Shown: in pieces, positions 10,025 through 18,795 of the stretch
How positions within the stretch are numbered: position 1 is the stretch's first letter
Layout of the letters: each line of letters opens with the position of its first letter
Source: Dactylosporangium vinaceum
GTDB lineage: Bacteria; Actinomycetota; Actinomycetes; Mycobacteriales; Micromonosporaceae
NCBI RefSeq assembly: GCF_019904175.1
Contig: NZ_CP061913.1
Coordinates: 8,494,001-8,558,000, forward strand
Reading direction: 5' to 3'
Length of the DNA: 64,000 nt
Position numbers and translations under genes: made by a program
The notes under the pieces: generated by a model
Told to the model about the DNA's origin: nothing
Seen by the model: only the letters and a program-made list of their open reading frames with translations
The model's database searches: none

Positions 10025-10363
10025 TCAGGCGAGCGCCGGCGGCGGGTCGTCGAGGCTCAGGACCTTGTCGAGCCCGGTGATGGCGAACCGGGTGCGCAGC
10101 CAGGGCGTCACCCCGTCCAGCACGAGCGCGCAGCCCAGTGCGGCGGCGGCACTGTGGGCGGCGAGCAGGGCCACGATGCCGGAGGAGTCCATGAACGTGA
10201 GGGCGGCCAGGTCCAGGCACAGCGTCGTGGGGCGGTCGGCCAGCGCCGCGGTGACGGCGGCGCGGAACGCCGGAGCGGTGTTGTAGTCCAGGTCGCCACG
10301 GGCGACAACGGTGGCCGTCCCGGCCGGTCCGGTGTGGACATCGACGTCCAGGTTCACGCTCAC
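10025..10363 (-). CDS. STAS-domain anti-sigma factor antagonist
   Basis: 112 aa, a single STAS domain of the SpoIIAA/RsbV type. The hallmark is LTFMDSSGIVALLAAH, where a Ser in DSSG is the site normally phosphorylated by an anti-sigma kinase. The N-terminal strand reads ATVVARGDLDYNTAPAFRAAV. The start is GTG at 10363, or the second GTG at 10357 which follows GAGGTGA; both give the same domain. No anti-sigma kinase is adjacent, so its partner must be elsewhere. An Rcp1-like response regulator is divergent from it, so the two could belong to a signalling patch. Confidence 0.9.
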   Translation of the reverse strand: MSVNLDVDVHTGPAGTATVVARGDLDYNTAPAFRAAVTAALADRPTTLCLDLAALTFMDSSGIVALLAAHSAAAALGCALVLDGVTPWLRTRFAITGLDKVLSLDDPPPALA

Positions 10364-10610
10364 CTCAGCTCACGTTGTCGCACGCACATCGGCACAGCTC
10401 GGTCGAAATACCCGGCGGTGTACGGCACGAAACGGCTCGATTGGCGCGCCGCCGAGCATGTCGCTGAGGTCGGCGGATGGGTCCGGCCGCCGAACGGGTG
10501 ACGGCGGCGGCCCGTAGGCAGTCGCCGTCCGGCGCCGTACAGTTACCGCCAGACCGCTTCCTCGCCGATCGGGAGACCCCGGCGCAGGACCCTTCGGAGG
10601 GAACCGCGCC

Positions 10611-11066
10611 ATGCCGATCCTGCACCGTGCCGCGCCGGCGCACATCCTGCTCGTCGAGGACGATCCCGGCGACGAGCTCATGGCCCGGGAGGCGTTCGAG
10701 GACGACGCCCTGGACAGTGAGCTGCACGTGGCCCGCGACGGGGAACAGGCCCTCGACTTCCTCTACCGGCGCGGCGACTTCGCCGACGCCCCGCGGCCGG
10801 ACTTCATCCTGCTGGACCTGAACCTGCCCCGGGTCGACGGCCGGCAGGTCCTGCGCCAGATCAAGAACGACGCGACAGTGGCGAGCATCCCCGTCGTCGT
10901 CCTGACCACCTCGGCCGCCGTCGAGGACCTCCTCGCCTGCTACGACACGCACGCCAACGCCTACATCACCAAGCCCCAGGGCTATGAGGAGTTCATCGGC
11001 GTCGTGCGGCGGATCAACGAGTTCTGGCTCGACACGGTGCGGCTGCCCAACGAGGAAGCCGAGTAG
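10611..11066 (+). CDS. Single-domain response regulator, Rcp1/phytochrome type
   Basis: 151 aa receiver domain only. The acidic pair is at EDDPGDELM, the phospho-acceptor Asp in FILLDLNLPRVDG, the Thr/Ser switch in VVLTTSA and the conserved Lys in AYITKP. The loops AHILLVEDDPGDELMAREAF and NINEFWLDTV-like C-terminus are characteristic of Rcp1-like regulators paired with bacteriophytochromes or other hybrid histidine kinases. It has no output domain, so it must relay phosphate or act by protein contact. RBS ggaggga lies 10 bp before the ATG. No kinase is in the window. Confidence 0.92.
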   Translation: MPILHRAAPAHILLVEDDPGDELMAREAFEDDALDSELHVARDGEQALDFLYRRGDFADAPRPDFILLDLNLPRVDGRQVLRQIKNDATVASIPVVVLTTSAAVEDLLACYDTHANAYITKPQGYEEFIGVVRRINEFWLDTVRLPNEEAE

Positions 11067-11203
11067 GCCCAGGGCGGCGGTCGTCGCCGACCCGACGGCG
11101 TTAGCGGCAGGGGCCGATGCCGGCTCCGCCCGCGCTGCGCCGGCGCCGGCCCGCGTGTCAAAAGTATGCCATCGCTCTGACTGGCGACTCGCGCACGGCA
11201 GAA

Positions 11204-11303
11204 CTCTGACATCTCCCCTCTGACATCTTCGGTGCTTCGCCGAGGCCAGCGCGGCTTCGCCAGGTTCCGGTTACATAGTTGGAACGGTCGAGAAATGTCA
11301 GAG
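11204..11303. repeat. Three CTCTGACAT motifs, two direct and one inverted
   Basis: CTCTGACATCT occurs at 11204-11214 and again at 11218-11228, a 14-bp period. Its reverse complement ATGTCAGAG is at 11295-11303, inside the GlnR-like box. The arrangement looks like a second regulator's sites flanking or overlapping the GlnR site. No regulator is identified. Confidence 0.5.
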
Positions 11304-11307
11304 TAAT
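11270..11307 (+). promoter_or_regulatory. GlnR-like nitrogen box upstream of urtA
   Basis: The sequence reads GTTAC-n6-GGAAC-n6-GAAAT-n6-GTAAT. The actinobacterial GlnR box is gTnAC-n6-GaAAC repeated on an 11-bp helical phase. The first pair fits closely; the second is degenerate but in perfect phase. It lies about 170 bp upstream of a urea-uptake operon, a known class of GlnR target. The match is seen; binding is inferred. Confidence 0.6.
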
Positions 11308-11474
11308 GACACTGGACCAATCTGCTCTCACCTGCAGCAGCCGGCTGCATCTCGTTGGCGGTTCCGGGCGGTGCCCGAGACGCCGGCGGTTCGGCCCGGG
11401 ACGTGGGAACGGCATCGTTCGCCGTGCGCGGACCCGGCGTCACGCCTCCTTGACCAGGAACGGAGTTGCCGCAT

Positions 11475-12773
11475 ATGTCCATCACCAGCAAACGGCTGCG
11501 CACGCTTGTCGCCACGGGTGCCCTCGCAACGAGCGTCGCCCTCGTGCTCGCCGGCTGTGGCGCTCGCGCGGGCGACGAAGCGTCCGCCAGTAGCAAGTCG
11601 GCCGGGCCGAGCTGCGTCGATACTTCCGGCAGTACCATCAAACTCGGCTTTCTCAACTCCCTGACCGGCGGGATGGCGATCTCCGAGAAGACCGTCTCCA
11701 ACGTGCTGCACATGGCCGCGGACGAGATCAACGCCGGCGGCGGCATCCTCGGCAAGAAGATCCAGTACGTCCAGGAGGACGGCGCCACCGACTGGCCCAC
11801 CTTCGCGGAGAAGACCGAGAAGCTGCTGACCCAGGACTGCGTCGGCGCGATCTTCGGCGGCTGGACCTCGTCCTCGCGCAAGGCCGTCAAGCCGGTCGTC
11901 GAGAAGAACAACGGCCTCTTCTTCTACCCCGTGCAGTACGAGGGCCTGGAGGCGTCGCCGAACATCTACTACACCGGTGCGACGACGAACCAGCAGATCA
12001 TCCCGGCGATGGACTTCCTCGCCTCCAAGGGCGTGAAGAAGCTGTTCCTCGCCGGCAGCGACTACGTCTTCCCGCGCACCGCGAACGCGATCATCAAGCT
12101 CTACGCGGCCAAGCTCGGCATCCAGATCGTCGGTGAGGAGTACGTGCCGCTCGACAAGGACGACTGGACCACGCAGGTGGCGAAGATCAAGGCGGCCAAG
12201 CCCGACTTCATCTTCAACACCATCAACGGCTCGTCGAACGTCGGCTTCATCAAGGCCTACTACGACGCCGGCCTCACCGCCGCGACGACGCCGATCATCT
12301 CGGTGTCGATCGCCGAGGAGGAGGCGCCGGCCATGGGCCACGAGGTCACCGGCCACTACGCGTCCTGGAACTACTTCCAGTCACTCAAGAGCGACACCAA
12401 CCCGAAGTTCATCGAGAGCTGGAAGGCCTACCCCAAGAGCAGCGGCGTCACGTCCGACCCGATGGAGGCCGCCTACATCTCGCTGTACCTGTACAAGGCC
12501 CTCGTCGAGGCGGCCGGCTCGTTCGACGTCAACGCGGTGAACGCCGCCGCGAAGAAGAACACCATCACGTTCGCGGCGCCGGAGGGCACTGTCACCCTCG
12601 ACGGCGAGAACCACCACATCTCGAAGCCGGGTCACATCGGCCGGATCAACGCCGCCAACCAGTTCGACATCGTCTGGTCCTCCGACAAGTTCATCAAGCC
12701 CGACCCGTTCCTCAACGGCTACGACTGGTTCCCGGCGAACGTCCGCGACCAGCTCGTGAAGGCCGCGGGCTGA
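11475..12773 (+). CDS. urtA: Urea ABC transporter substrate-binding lipoprotein UrtA
   Basis: 432 aa. Signal peptide with a lipobox LVLAGC, lipidated Cys28. The mature part is a branched-chain-amino-acid-type periplasmic binding fold of the urea subfamily: LGFLNSLTGGMAISEKTV, GATDWPTFAEKTEKLL, FGGWTSSSRKAVKPVVEK, FFYPVQYEGLE, and ASWNYFQS. These blocks, with GGWTSSSRKAV and YPVQYEG, distinguish UrtA from amino-acid binders. ATG at 11475 begins MSITSKRLRT; an in-frame TTG lies 9 bp upstream. It captures urea outside the membrane and feeds UrtBC. It is first of five contiguous urt genes. Confidence 0.95.
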   Translation: MSITSKRLRTLVATGALATSVALVLAGCGARAGDEASASSKSAGPSCVDTSGSTIKLGFLNSLTGGMAISEKTVSNVLHMAADEINAGGGILGKKIQYVQEDGATDWPTFAEKTEKLLTQDCVGAIFGGWTSSSRKAVKPVVEKNNGLFFYPVQYEGLEASPNIYYTGATTNQQIIPAMDFLASKGVKKLFLAGSDYVFPRTANAIIKLYAAKLGIQIVGEEYVPLDKDDWTTQVAKIKAAKPDFIFNTINGSSNVGFIKAYYDAGLTAATTPIISVSIAEEEAPAMGHEVTGHYASWNYFQSLKSDTNPKFIESWKAYPKSSGVTSDPMEAAYISLYLYKALVEAAGSFDVNAVNAAAKKNTITFAAPEGTVTLDGENHHISKPGHIGRINAANQFDIVWSSDKFIKPDPFLNGYDWFPANVRDQLVKAAG

Positions 12774-12904
12774 CCGGCACCCGCTGAACCCGCACGCGGG
12801 GTCGCGTGTCGCCTGCGCCAGGCGGCCCCGCGTGCACGCCGCGGCCTTCCTGGTCGGCCCGAATCCCCTCCGCACACCCACTTCCGCACAGAGAGCGAGA
12901 GCAC

Positions 12905-13789
12905 GTGGACGCACTGATCCCACCGCTGCTGAACGGTAGCGCACAGGGTGCGCTGCTCCTGCTCGCCGCGCTCGGCCTCTCGCTCACGTTCGGTCAGATG
13001 GGCGTGATCAACATGGCACACGGCGAGTTCCTCATGATCGGCGCCTTCACCGCCTACCTCGTCCAGCAGGTGATCGACTCCAGCGACCTGTCCATCCCGG
13101 TCGCGCTGCCTGTCGCGTTCGTCGTCGCCGGGCTGTTCGGCCTCCTGCTGGAGGTCAGCATCATTCAGTGGATGTACCGCCGGCCCCTGGACACCCTGCT
13201 CGTCACGGTCGGCGTCAGCCTGATCCTGCAGCAGGCGGCGCTGCAGATCTTCCCGTCGCAGGGCGTCCCGGTGGAGAAGCCGGGCTGGCTCGACGGGCAG
13301 TTGACGATCCTCGGCTACGACTGGCCGCTGCGGCAGGTGTTCACCATCGTGCTCGCGACCGTCTGCGTCGCGGCGCTGGCGGCCTGGCTCAAGTACACCT
13401 CGTTCGGCCGCCGCATCCGGGCGACAGTGCAGAACCGGGACCTCGCCGAGGTCGCCGGGATCTCCACCCGCACCGTCGACCGCCTGACCTTCTTCATCGG
13501 GTCGGGCCTGGCCGGAGTCGCGGGCGTCGCCGCGTCGCTCGTCGGCGGCACGAACTCGCAGATGGGCGCGCAGTACATCATCCCGGCCTTTCTCGTCGTC
13601 GCGGCCGGCGGCATCGGCCAGCTCAAGGGCACCATCGTCGCCGCGTGGGCGGTGGGCGTCGTCCTGTCGTGCCTGGCCTACTGGACGACCGGCAGCCTGG
13701 CGCAGGTGTTCGCCTTCGTCCTCGTGATCGTCTTCCTGCAGGCGCGGCCGCAGGGCCTGTTCACGGTACGGACCAGGAGCCTGGTATGA
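12905..13789 (+). CDS. urtB: Urea ABC transporter permease UrtB
   Basis: 294 aa, LivH-type inner-membrane permease with about eight helices. The opening NGSAQGALLLLAALGLSLTFGQMGVINMAHGEFLMIGAF is the LivH/UrtB signature. A cytoplasmic loop (GRRIRATVQNRDLAEVAGISTRTVDRLTF) contacts the ATPases. GTG at 12905 is used; it lies about 130 bp after urtA, in a segment with no hairpin I can define. The stop overlaps the ATG of urtC (ATGA). With UrtC it forms the urea channel. Confidence 0.95.
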   Translation: MDALIPPLLNGSAQGALLLLAALGLSLTFGQMGVINMAHGEFLMIGAFTAYLVQQVIDSSDLSIPVALPVAFVVAGLFGLLLEVSIIQWMYRRPLDTLLVTVGVSLILQQAALQIFPSQGVPVEKPGWLDGQLTILGYDWPLRQVFTIVLATVCVAALAAWLKYTSFGRRIRATVQNRDLAEVAGISTRTVDRLTFFIGSGLAGVAGVAASLVGGTNSQMGAQYIIPAFLVVAAGGIGQLKGTIVAAWAVGVVLSCLAYWTTGSLAQVFAFVLVIVFLQARPQGLFTVRTRSLV

Positions 13790-14880
13790 CCAGACTGAAG
13801 CCAACCTTCTCCCTGGTGGGCATCGGGGTGTTCGCCGTCCTGCTCCTCGCGGTCGCTCCCCTCGTGCTCACCGATCACTGGCTCGGCAACCTCGGCAAGT
13901 ACTGCTGCTGGGCGATGGCCGCCGTCGGCATCGGCCTGGCGTGGGGCCGCGGCGGGATGCTCGTGATGGGGCAGGGGGTGTTCTTCGCCCTCGGCGCCTA
14001 CTCGATGGCCATGCACCTCACGCTGGAGACCGCCGGTGACGGGGTCCCGGGGTTCATGGTGCTCTACGACCCGCTCGCGCCGCTCCCGGCGTTCTGGGAG
14101 CCGTTCCGCAGCACGGCGTTCACGCTGGTGGCGATCGTGGCGCTCCCGGTGGTCGTGGCCGGCATCCTCGGCTACGCGCTGTTCAAGCGCCGCGTCAAGG
14201 GCGCGTACTTCGCGATCCTGACCCAGGCGCTCGCCGTCGCGCTCGCCACCCTGATCAGCTCCACGATCCGCGAGACCGGCGGCGACACCGGGCTCAGCGA
14301 CTTCAAGTACTTCTTCGGCTTCGTCCTGAATGACCCGGCGAACCGCAGCATGGTGTACCTCATCGCGGCCGGGCTGCTCGTCGTGTGCCTGCTCGTGGTG
14401 TGGCAGCTCTACCGCAGCCGCTTCGGCGAGCTCCTCGTCGCCACCCGGGACGCCGAAGAGCGCGTGCGCTTCCTCGGCTACGACCCGGCCAACATCAAGC
14501 TCGTCGCCTTCGTCGTGGCGGCGCTGATGGCAAGCATCGGCGGCGCGATGTTCGTGCCCATCGTCGGCATCATCACGCCGGCCGAGATCGGCGCCGCCGC
14601 CTCGATCCTGATGATCGCGGGCGTCGCCTTCGGCGGCCGGGCCTCGCTCTTCGGCCCGGCGCTCGGCGCGATGGCGGTCGGCTGGGGACAGTCGAGCCTC
14701 GGCTCCACGTGGCCCGACGGCTGGACGTACATCATCGGCCTGCTGTTCATCGTCGTCATCCTCTTCCTGCCCAAAGGGCTGTCGTCGCTGCCGGCCAGGT
14801 TCGCGGCGGCACGGCGGGGCCCGGGCGAACAGCGCGCGGCGGCGACCGCGACCCGGCAGCTCGAGGAGGCGAAGTCGTGA
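13786..14880 (+). CDS. urtC: Urea ABC transporter permease UrtC
   Basis: 364 aa, LivM-type permease, about nine helices. Signature blocks are GKYCCWAMAAVGIGLAWGRGGMLVMGQGVFFALGAY, VKGAYFAILTQALA and AMFVPIVGIITPAEIGAAASILM. The ATG overlaps the urtB stop by 4 bp. The C-terminal tail is a charged cytoplasmic extension. It pairs with UrtB; its stop overlaps the GTG of urtD by 4 bp. Confidence 0.95.
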   Translation: MTRLKPTFSLVGIGVFAVLLLAVAPLVLTDHWLGNLGKYCCWAMAAVGIGLAWGRGGMLVMGQGVFFALGAYSMAMHLTLETAGDGVPGFMVLYDPLAPLPAFWEPFRSTAFTLVAIVALPVVVAGILGYALFKRRVKGAYFAILTQALAVALATLISSTIRETGGDTGLSDFKYFFGFVLNDPANRSMVYLIAAGLLVVCLLVVWQLYRSRFGELLVATRDAEERVRFLGYDPANIKLVAFVVAALMASIGGAMFVPIVGIITPAEIGAAASILMIAGVAFGGRASLFGPALGAMAVGWGQSSLGSTWPDGWTYIIGLLFIVVILFLPKGLSSLPARFAAARRGPGEQRAAATATRQLEEAKS

Positions 14881-15710
14881 CCGAAGCCTCACTCGTCGTC
14901 ACGGACCTGCACGTCGAGTTCTCGGGCTTCGTCGCCGTAGGCGGCGTCTCCTTCGACGCGCACCCCGGCGAGGTCCGGTTCCTCATCGGCCCGAACGGCG
15001 CCGGCAAGACGACATGCATCGACGCCATCACGGGACTCTCGCCGGCCACCGGGTCGGCGCGGCTCGGTGAGCAGGAGCTGCTCGGGCGGCCGGTGCACAA
15101 GATCGTCCGGCTCGGGATCGGCCGCACGTTCCAGACCGCCAGCGTCTTCAACGAGCTCTCGGTCCTGCAGAACCTCGACATCGCCGCCGGACGCCACCGC
15201 CACTGGTCCTCGCTGCTGCGGACCCGCCGCGGCGTCGACCCGTCGATCGAGCAGGCGCTGGAGGAGACGGGGCTCGCCGGCGAGCTGGCCACGCCCGCCG
15301 GCATCCTGTCGCACGGGCAGAAGCAGTGGCTGGAGATCGCGATGCTGCTCGTGCAGGACGCCAGGGTGCTGCTGCTCGACGAGCCGGTCGCCGGCATGAG
15401 CCAGGACGAGCGGACCGCGACCGGGGAGCTCCTGCAGCGCGTCGCGGCGAAGCGCATCGTGCTCGTGGTCGAGCACGACATGGACTTCATGCGCCGCTTC
15501 GCCACGCGCGTGACGGTGCTGCACCAGGGCAAGGTGCTCTCACACGGCACGGTGGCCGAGGTGCAGGCCGACCCCAAGGTGCAGGAGGTCTACCTCGGCA
15601 CGGCGGGCGCCGCGACCACCGACGCCATGGCGGTCGTACCCGAAGCGGCGGCCGTCGAGCTCGCGAGCGCGCCGGAGATGGCCGCCAGTACGCAACACGA
15701 GGGGGACTGA
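14877..15710 (+). CDS. urtD: Urea ABC transporter ATPase UrtD
   Basis: 277 aa, LivG-like ATPase. Walker A is GPNGAGKTT, the signature is LSHGQKQWLEIA (the HGQKQWLEI form is typical of UrtD rather than LivG), Walker B is VLLLDEPVAG with the M-S-x-x-E switch, and H-loop is VVEHDMDF. GTG at 14877 overlaps the urtC stop by 4 bp. A C-terminal Ala/Glu-rich extension of ~35 aa is not part of the fold. It works with UrtE as the motor dimer. Confidence 0.95.
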   Translation: MTEASLVVTDLHVEFSGFVAVGGVSFDAHPGEVRFLIGPNGAGKTTCIDAITGLSPATGSARLGEQELLGRPVHKIVRLGIGRTFQTASVFNELSVLQNLDIAAGRHRHWSSLLRTRRGVDPSIEQALEETGLAGELATPAGILSHGQKQWLEIAMLLVQDARVLLLDEPVAGMSQDERTATGELLQRVAAKRIVLVVEHDMDFMRRFATRVTVLHQGKVLSHGTVAEVQADPKVQEVYLGTAGAATTDAMAVVPEAAAVELASAPEMAASTQHEGD

Positions 15711-15711
15711 C

Positions 15712-16395
15712 ATGCTCGAGCTCACCGACATCGAGGCCGGCTACGGGCGCACGCGGGTGCTGCACGGCGTGACGGTGCCGGCCGGGAAGGTCGTGGCCGT
15801 GCTCGGCCACAACGGCGCCGGCAAGACGACGCTGCTGCGGGTCGCGATCGGGCTCATCAAGCCGACGAAGGGCCGCGTGTTCTTCGACGGCGAAGACATC
15901 GCGTCGCTCGCCCCCAACCGGCGCGTCGCTCGCGGCATGGCGTACGTCCCGCAGGGCCAGCAGGCGTTCGGCCAGCTCACCACGCTCGAGAACCTGCAGC
16001 TCGTCGCCGACGGACGCCGGCGCGGCAAGGCCCTCATCGAGGCCCAGCTGGCCCGCTTCCCCGCGCTGGAGCAGTTCGCCGCCCGCAAGGCGGGCCTGCT
16101 CTCCGGCGGGCAGCGCCAGCAGCTCGCGATCGCCCGCGCCCTGATCACCGAGCCGAAGCTGCTCATCCTGGACGAGCCGACCGAGGGCATCCAGCCCACG
16201 ATCGTCGCCGAGATCGAGCGCACCATCGTCCAGCTGGCCGCCGAGGGCATCAACGTGCTGCTCGTCGAGCAGCACATCGGCTTCGCCCTCGAGGCCGCCG
16301 AGCGCTACGTCGTGCTGGCCTCGGGCTTCGTCACCCGGACCGACGAGGGCGGCTCGGCCGCCGTCTCCACCGTGCGGGCCGCCATGGCGATCTGA
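15712..16395 (+). CDS. urtE: Urea ABC transporter ATPase UrtE
   Basis: 227 aa, LivF-like ATPase. Walker A GHNGAGKTTLLR, signature LSGGQRQQLAIARAL, Walker B LLILDEPTEGIQP (the TEGIQP form is typical of LivF/UrtE), H-loop LLVEQHIGF. ATG at 15712 follows the urtD stop after one base, with gaggggg just upstream. It completes the urtABCDE set. No urease genes follow; an NCS1 permease comes 103 bp later. Confidence 0.95.
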   Translation: MLELTDIEAGYGRTRVLHGVTVPAGKVVAVLGHNGAGKTTLLRVAIGLIKPTKGRVFFDGEDIASLAPNRRVARGMAYVPQGQQAFGQLTTLENLQLVADGRRRGKALIEAQLARFPALEQFAARKAGLLSGGQRQQLAIARALITEPKLLILDEPTEGIQPTIVAEIERTIVQLAAEGINVLLVEQHIGFALEAAERYVVLASGFVTRTDEGGSAAVSTVRAAMAI

Positions 16396-16498
16396 ACCGG
16401 CCGATCTGAACCGACACTGCCGGTTTCCGGGCCTGCAATACCGCTGTAACAACCAACCCGGAGGATGCCCCACGCCCGGCGCGTGAGGGGATGCCACT

Positions 16499-18178
16499 GT
16501 GAGCAGGACAGGCAACGCGCGTGCGGCCGCGGAGGACAGCCTCGAGGACTACGCCTTCCGATACGTGCCGCGCACCTTCCGGCGCTGGAGCGCGGCCACG
16601 GTCGGCGCGACGGCCCTCGGGTCCATCGCGTTCCTCGCCGACTTCTCGATCGGCGCGACGATCGGCATCGACCACGGCACGGCCAACGCCATGCTCGGCA
16701 TCCTGTTCGCGTCGGTCATCATCGTCATCGTGGGCGTGCCCGTCGCCTACTACGCCGCCCGCTACAACCTCGACCTCGACCTCATCGCCCGCGGCTCGGG
16801 GTTCGGCTACTACGGCTCGATCATCACCACCGTGGTCTTCGCGGGCTTCACCTGCATCTTCTTCGCCCTGGAGGGCGCCATCATGGCGCAGGGGTTACAG
16901 GTGGCGACGGGCACGCCACTGTGGCTCGGCTACCTCATCTCGACGGTCGTGGTGATCCCTATCGTGATCTACGGCATGCGTGCGCTGGAGCGCCTGCACT
17001 TCTGGACCACACCCCTGTGGCTCGCCCTGGCCCTGGCCCCGCTGCTGTGGATCGTCGTCTCCGACCCCGGCTCGGTGAGCGCCTTCACGTCGTTCAACGG
17101 CAACTCCGACGGCTCGATCAGTTTCGGCGCCATCGTCTCGAGCGCGGCCGTGTGCTTCGCGCTCACCCCGCAGCTGGCCGAGCAGATCGACTACATCCGC
17201 GCCATGCCGCCGCGCACGCCGGCGAACGCCCGCTCGTGGTGGACGGCGTTCTCCCTGTCCGGCCCGGGCTGGGTCATCTTCAGCAGCACCAAGCAGGTGA
17301 TCGGGGTGTTCCTCGCCGTCTACGTCCTCGTGAAGGTCGATCCGGCCCTGGGGCACTCCGCGACCGAGCCGGTCAAGCAGTTCGTCGGCATGTACCAGAC
17401 CCTGTTCCCCGACTGGCTCGCCGTCGTCCTCGCCCTGGTGCTCATCGTGGTCGCGCAAGTCAAGATCAACGTGACGAACGCCTACTCGGGCTCGCTCGCC
17501 TGGTCGAACGTCTTCACCCGGGTCGCGAAGCACTACCCGGGCCGCACGATCTTCGTGCTGCTCAACCTCGTGATCGCCTACGGGCTCATGATGCTCGACG
17601 TCTTCACGCTCATCTCCTTCGTCCTGAGCCTGTACGCGAACGTCGTCATGGCGTGGCTGGTGACGATCGCCACCGATATCGCGATCAACAAGTGGGTACT
17701 GCGCATCTCGCCGCGCTTCCCGGAGTTTCGCCGCGGCATGCTGCACGACTGGAACCCGGTCGGGCTGGTGTCGGTCGGGCTCGCCTCGGTGCTTTCGCTG
17801 CTCGCGTTCGCCGGGCTGCTCGGCCCCGCCGTCAAGCCGTTCTCGGTGCTCATCGCGATAGGCGTCGCGTTCGTCACCACGCCCGCCATGGCCCTCGCCA
17901 CGCGCGGGCGCTACTACCTGCGCCGCCGCTCCGACGGCATCGACTCTCCCCTGTTCGACGAGCACGGCAACCCCTCGGGCGAGCGGCTGCGCTGTCACGT
18001 GACCGGGTACATGTTCGAGCGACCGGATATGCTGGCGTCGGCTCAGCGAGGGGCGCACGGCCAGGTGCAGTACGTCTCGTCGCTGGCGCTGACGCTCGAC
18101 GATTCCGATCGCTACGTGCTGCCGCCGGAGGTCACCGGCCCTTCGCACTGGGCGACCGATCGAGGCAGGGGAACGTGA
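16499..18178 (+). CDS. NCS1-family purine/pyrimidine/allantoin-type permease
   Basis: 559 aa, about 12 helices. The family pattern is DYAFRYVPRTFRRWS at the N-terminus, GIDHGTANAMLGILFASVI, PVAYYAARYNLDLDLIARGSGFGYYGS (the NCS1 'RGSxFGYxGS' block) and VNVTNAYSGSLAWSNVF. The C-terminal ~90 residues form a soluble tail longer than usual. GTG at 16499 has gagggga upstream. It probably imports a nitrogen-rich base or ureide by sodium or proton symport, consistent with the upstream urea operon. Substrate is not readable. The stop overlaps the first TetR gene (TGATG). Confidence 0.88.
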   Translation: MSRTGNARAAAEDSLEDYAFRYVPRTFRRWSAATVGATALGSIAFLADFSIGATIGIDHGTANAMLGILFASVIIVIVGVPVAYYAARYNLDLDLIARGSGFGYYGSIITTVVFAGFTCIFFALEGAIMAQGLQVATGTPLWLGYLISTVVVIPIVIYGMRALERLHFWTTPLWLALALAPLLWIVVSDPGSVSAFTSFNGNSDGSISFGAIVSSAAVCFALTPQLAEQIDYIRAMPPRTPANARSWWTAFSLSGPGWVIFSSTKQVIGVFLAVYVLVKVDPALGHSATEPVKQFVGMYQTLFPDWLAVVLALVLIVVAQVKINVTNAYSGSLAWSNVFTRVAKHYPGRTIFVLLNLVIAYGLMMLDVFTLISFVLSLYANVVMAWLVTIATDIAINKWVLRISPRFPEFRRGMLHDWNPVGLVSVGLASVLSLLAFAGLLGPAVKPFSVLIAIGVAFVTTPAMALATRGRYYLRRRSDGIDSPLFDEHGNPSGERLRCHVTGYMFERPDMLASAQRGAHGQVQYVSSLALTLDDSDRYVLPPEVTGPSHWATDRGRGT

Positions 18179-18795
18179 TGGAGGAGTCGGTCGACACCGC
18201 GACCGCGATTCTGGCGAGCGCGGCGGTGCTGCTGCGTGAGCACACGTTCGACGACATCTCCTACCGCGCCCTTGCCGACGAGGTCGGCATCTCCGAGCGC
18301 ACGGTCTACCGCCAGTACCCGACGCGGGCCCACCTGCTCGCGGCGCTGTCGACCTGGATCGAGCAGACCCATTTCCCGCTGCCGCCGTTCGTGACCGTCG
18401 CCGACTTCCGCGCCGCCGTGCACGAGCGCTTCCGCGCCTTCGACGCGTTGCCCGCGTACGCGTTCGTCGGCGCCCGGGCGTCCACGATCTCGCTGACGCT
18501 CGACGCCGAGCCCGCCTACATCACGCGGGCGATCGAGGCGATGCTCGACGTGGCGGCCTCGACGCTCAACCGGCGGGATCGGCGGCGGGTCGCGGCTTCC
18601 CTGCGGTACTTCTCCTCGGCGATGTTCTGGGCGCGCCTGCGCACGGGCTTCGACATGGACGCCGCCGAGATCTGCGACGCGTTCGACCGCGCCGTGAGCA
18701 CAGTGCTCGCGCGGCTCCCCGATGCGGCATCCGGCGACACGGGTCTGGCCGGTGAGCAGCGCGGCCGGCCGGCGGCGCTGTGGGCCCGGCCGTGA
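18178..18795 (+). CDS. TetR-family regulator, first of a tandem pair
   Basis: 205 aa. N-terminal TetR helix-turn-helix: AILASAAVLLREHTFDDISYRALADEVGISERTVYRQYPTRAHLL, with the conserved T-V-Y-R-x-Y-P. The C-terminal half is a helical ligand domain. ATG at 18178 overlaps the permease stop by one base, so it is co-translated with the permease and is the obvious candidate to sense its substrate. It is clearly paralogous to the next gene. Confidence 0.9.
   Translation: MEESVDTATAILASAAVLLREHTFDDISYRALADEVGISERTVYRQYPTRAHLLAALSTWIEQTHFPLPPFVTVADFRAAVHERFRAFDALPAYAFVGARASTISLTLDAEPAYITRAIEAMLDVAASTLNRRDRRRVAASLRYFSSAMFWARLRTGFDMDAAEICDAFDRAVSTVLARLPDAASGDTGLAGEQRGRPAALWARP

Larger units (their letters stand above)
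11067..11474. other. Regulatory region upstream of the urea transporter operon
   Basis: 408 bp without a gene. It contains a GlnR-like box at 11270-11307 and three copies of a CTCTGACAT motif (11204, 11218, and inverted at 11295), described separately. The segment 11155-11320 is distinctly AT-richer than its surroundings, as expected of the urt promoter. About 150 bp of untranslated leader would lie between the box and urtA. Confidence 0.6.
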
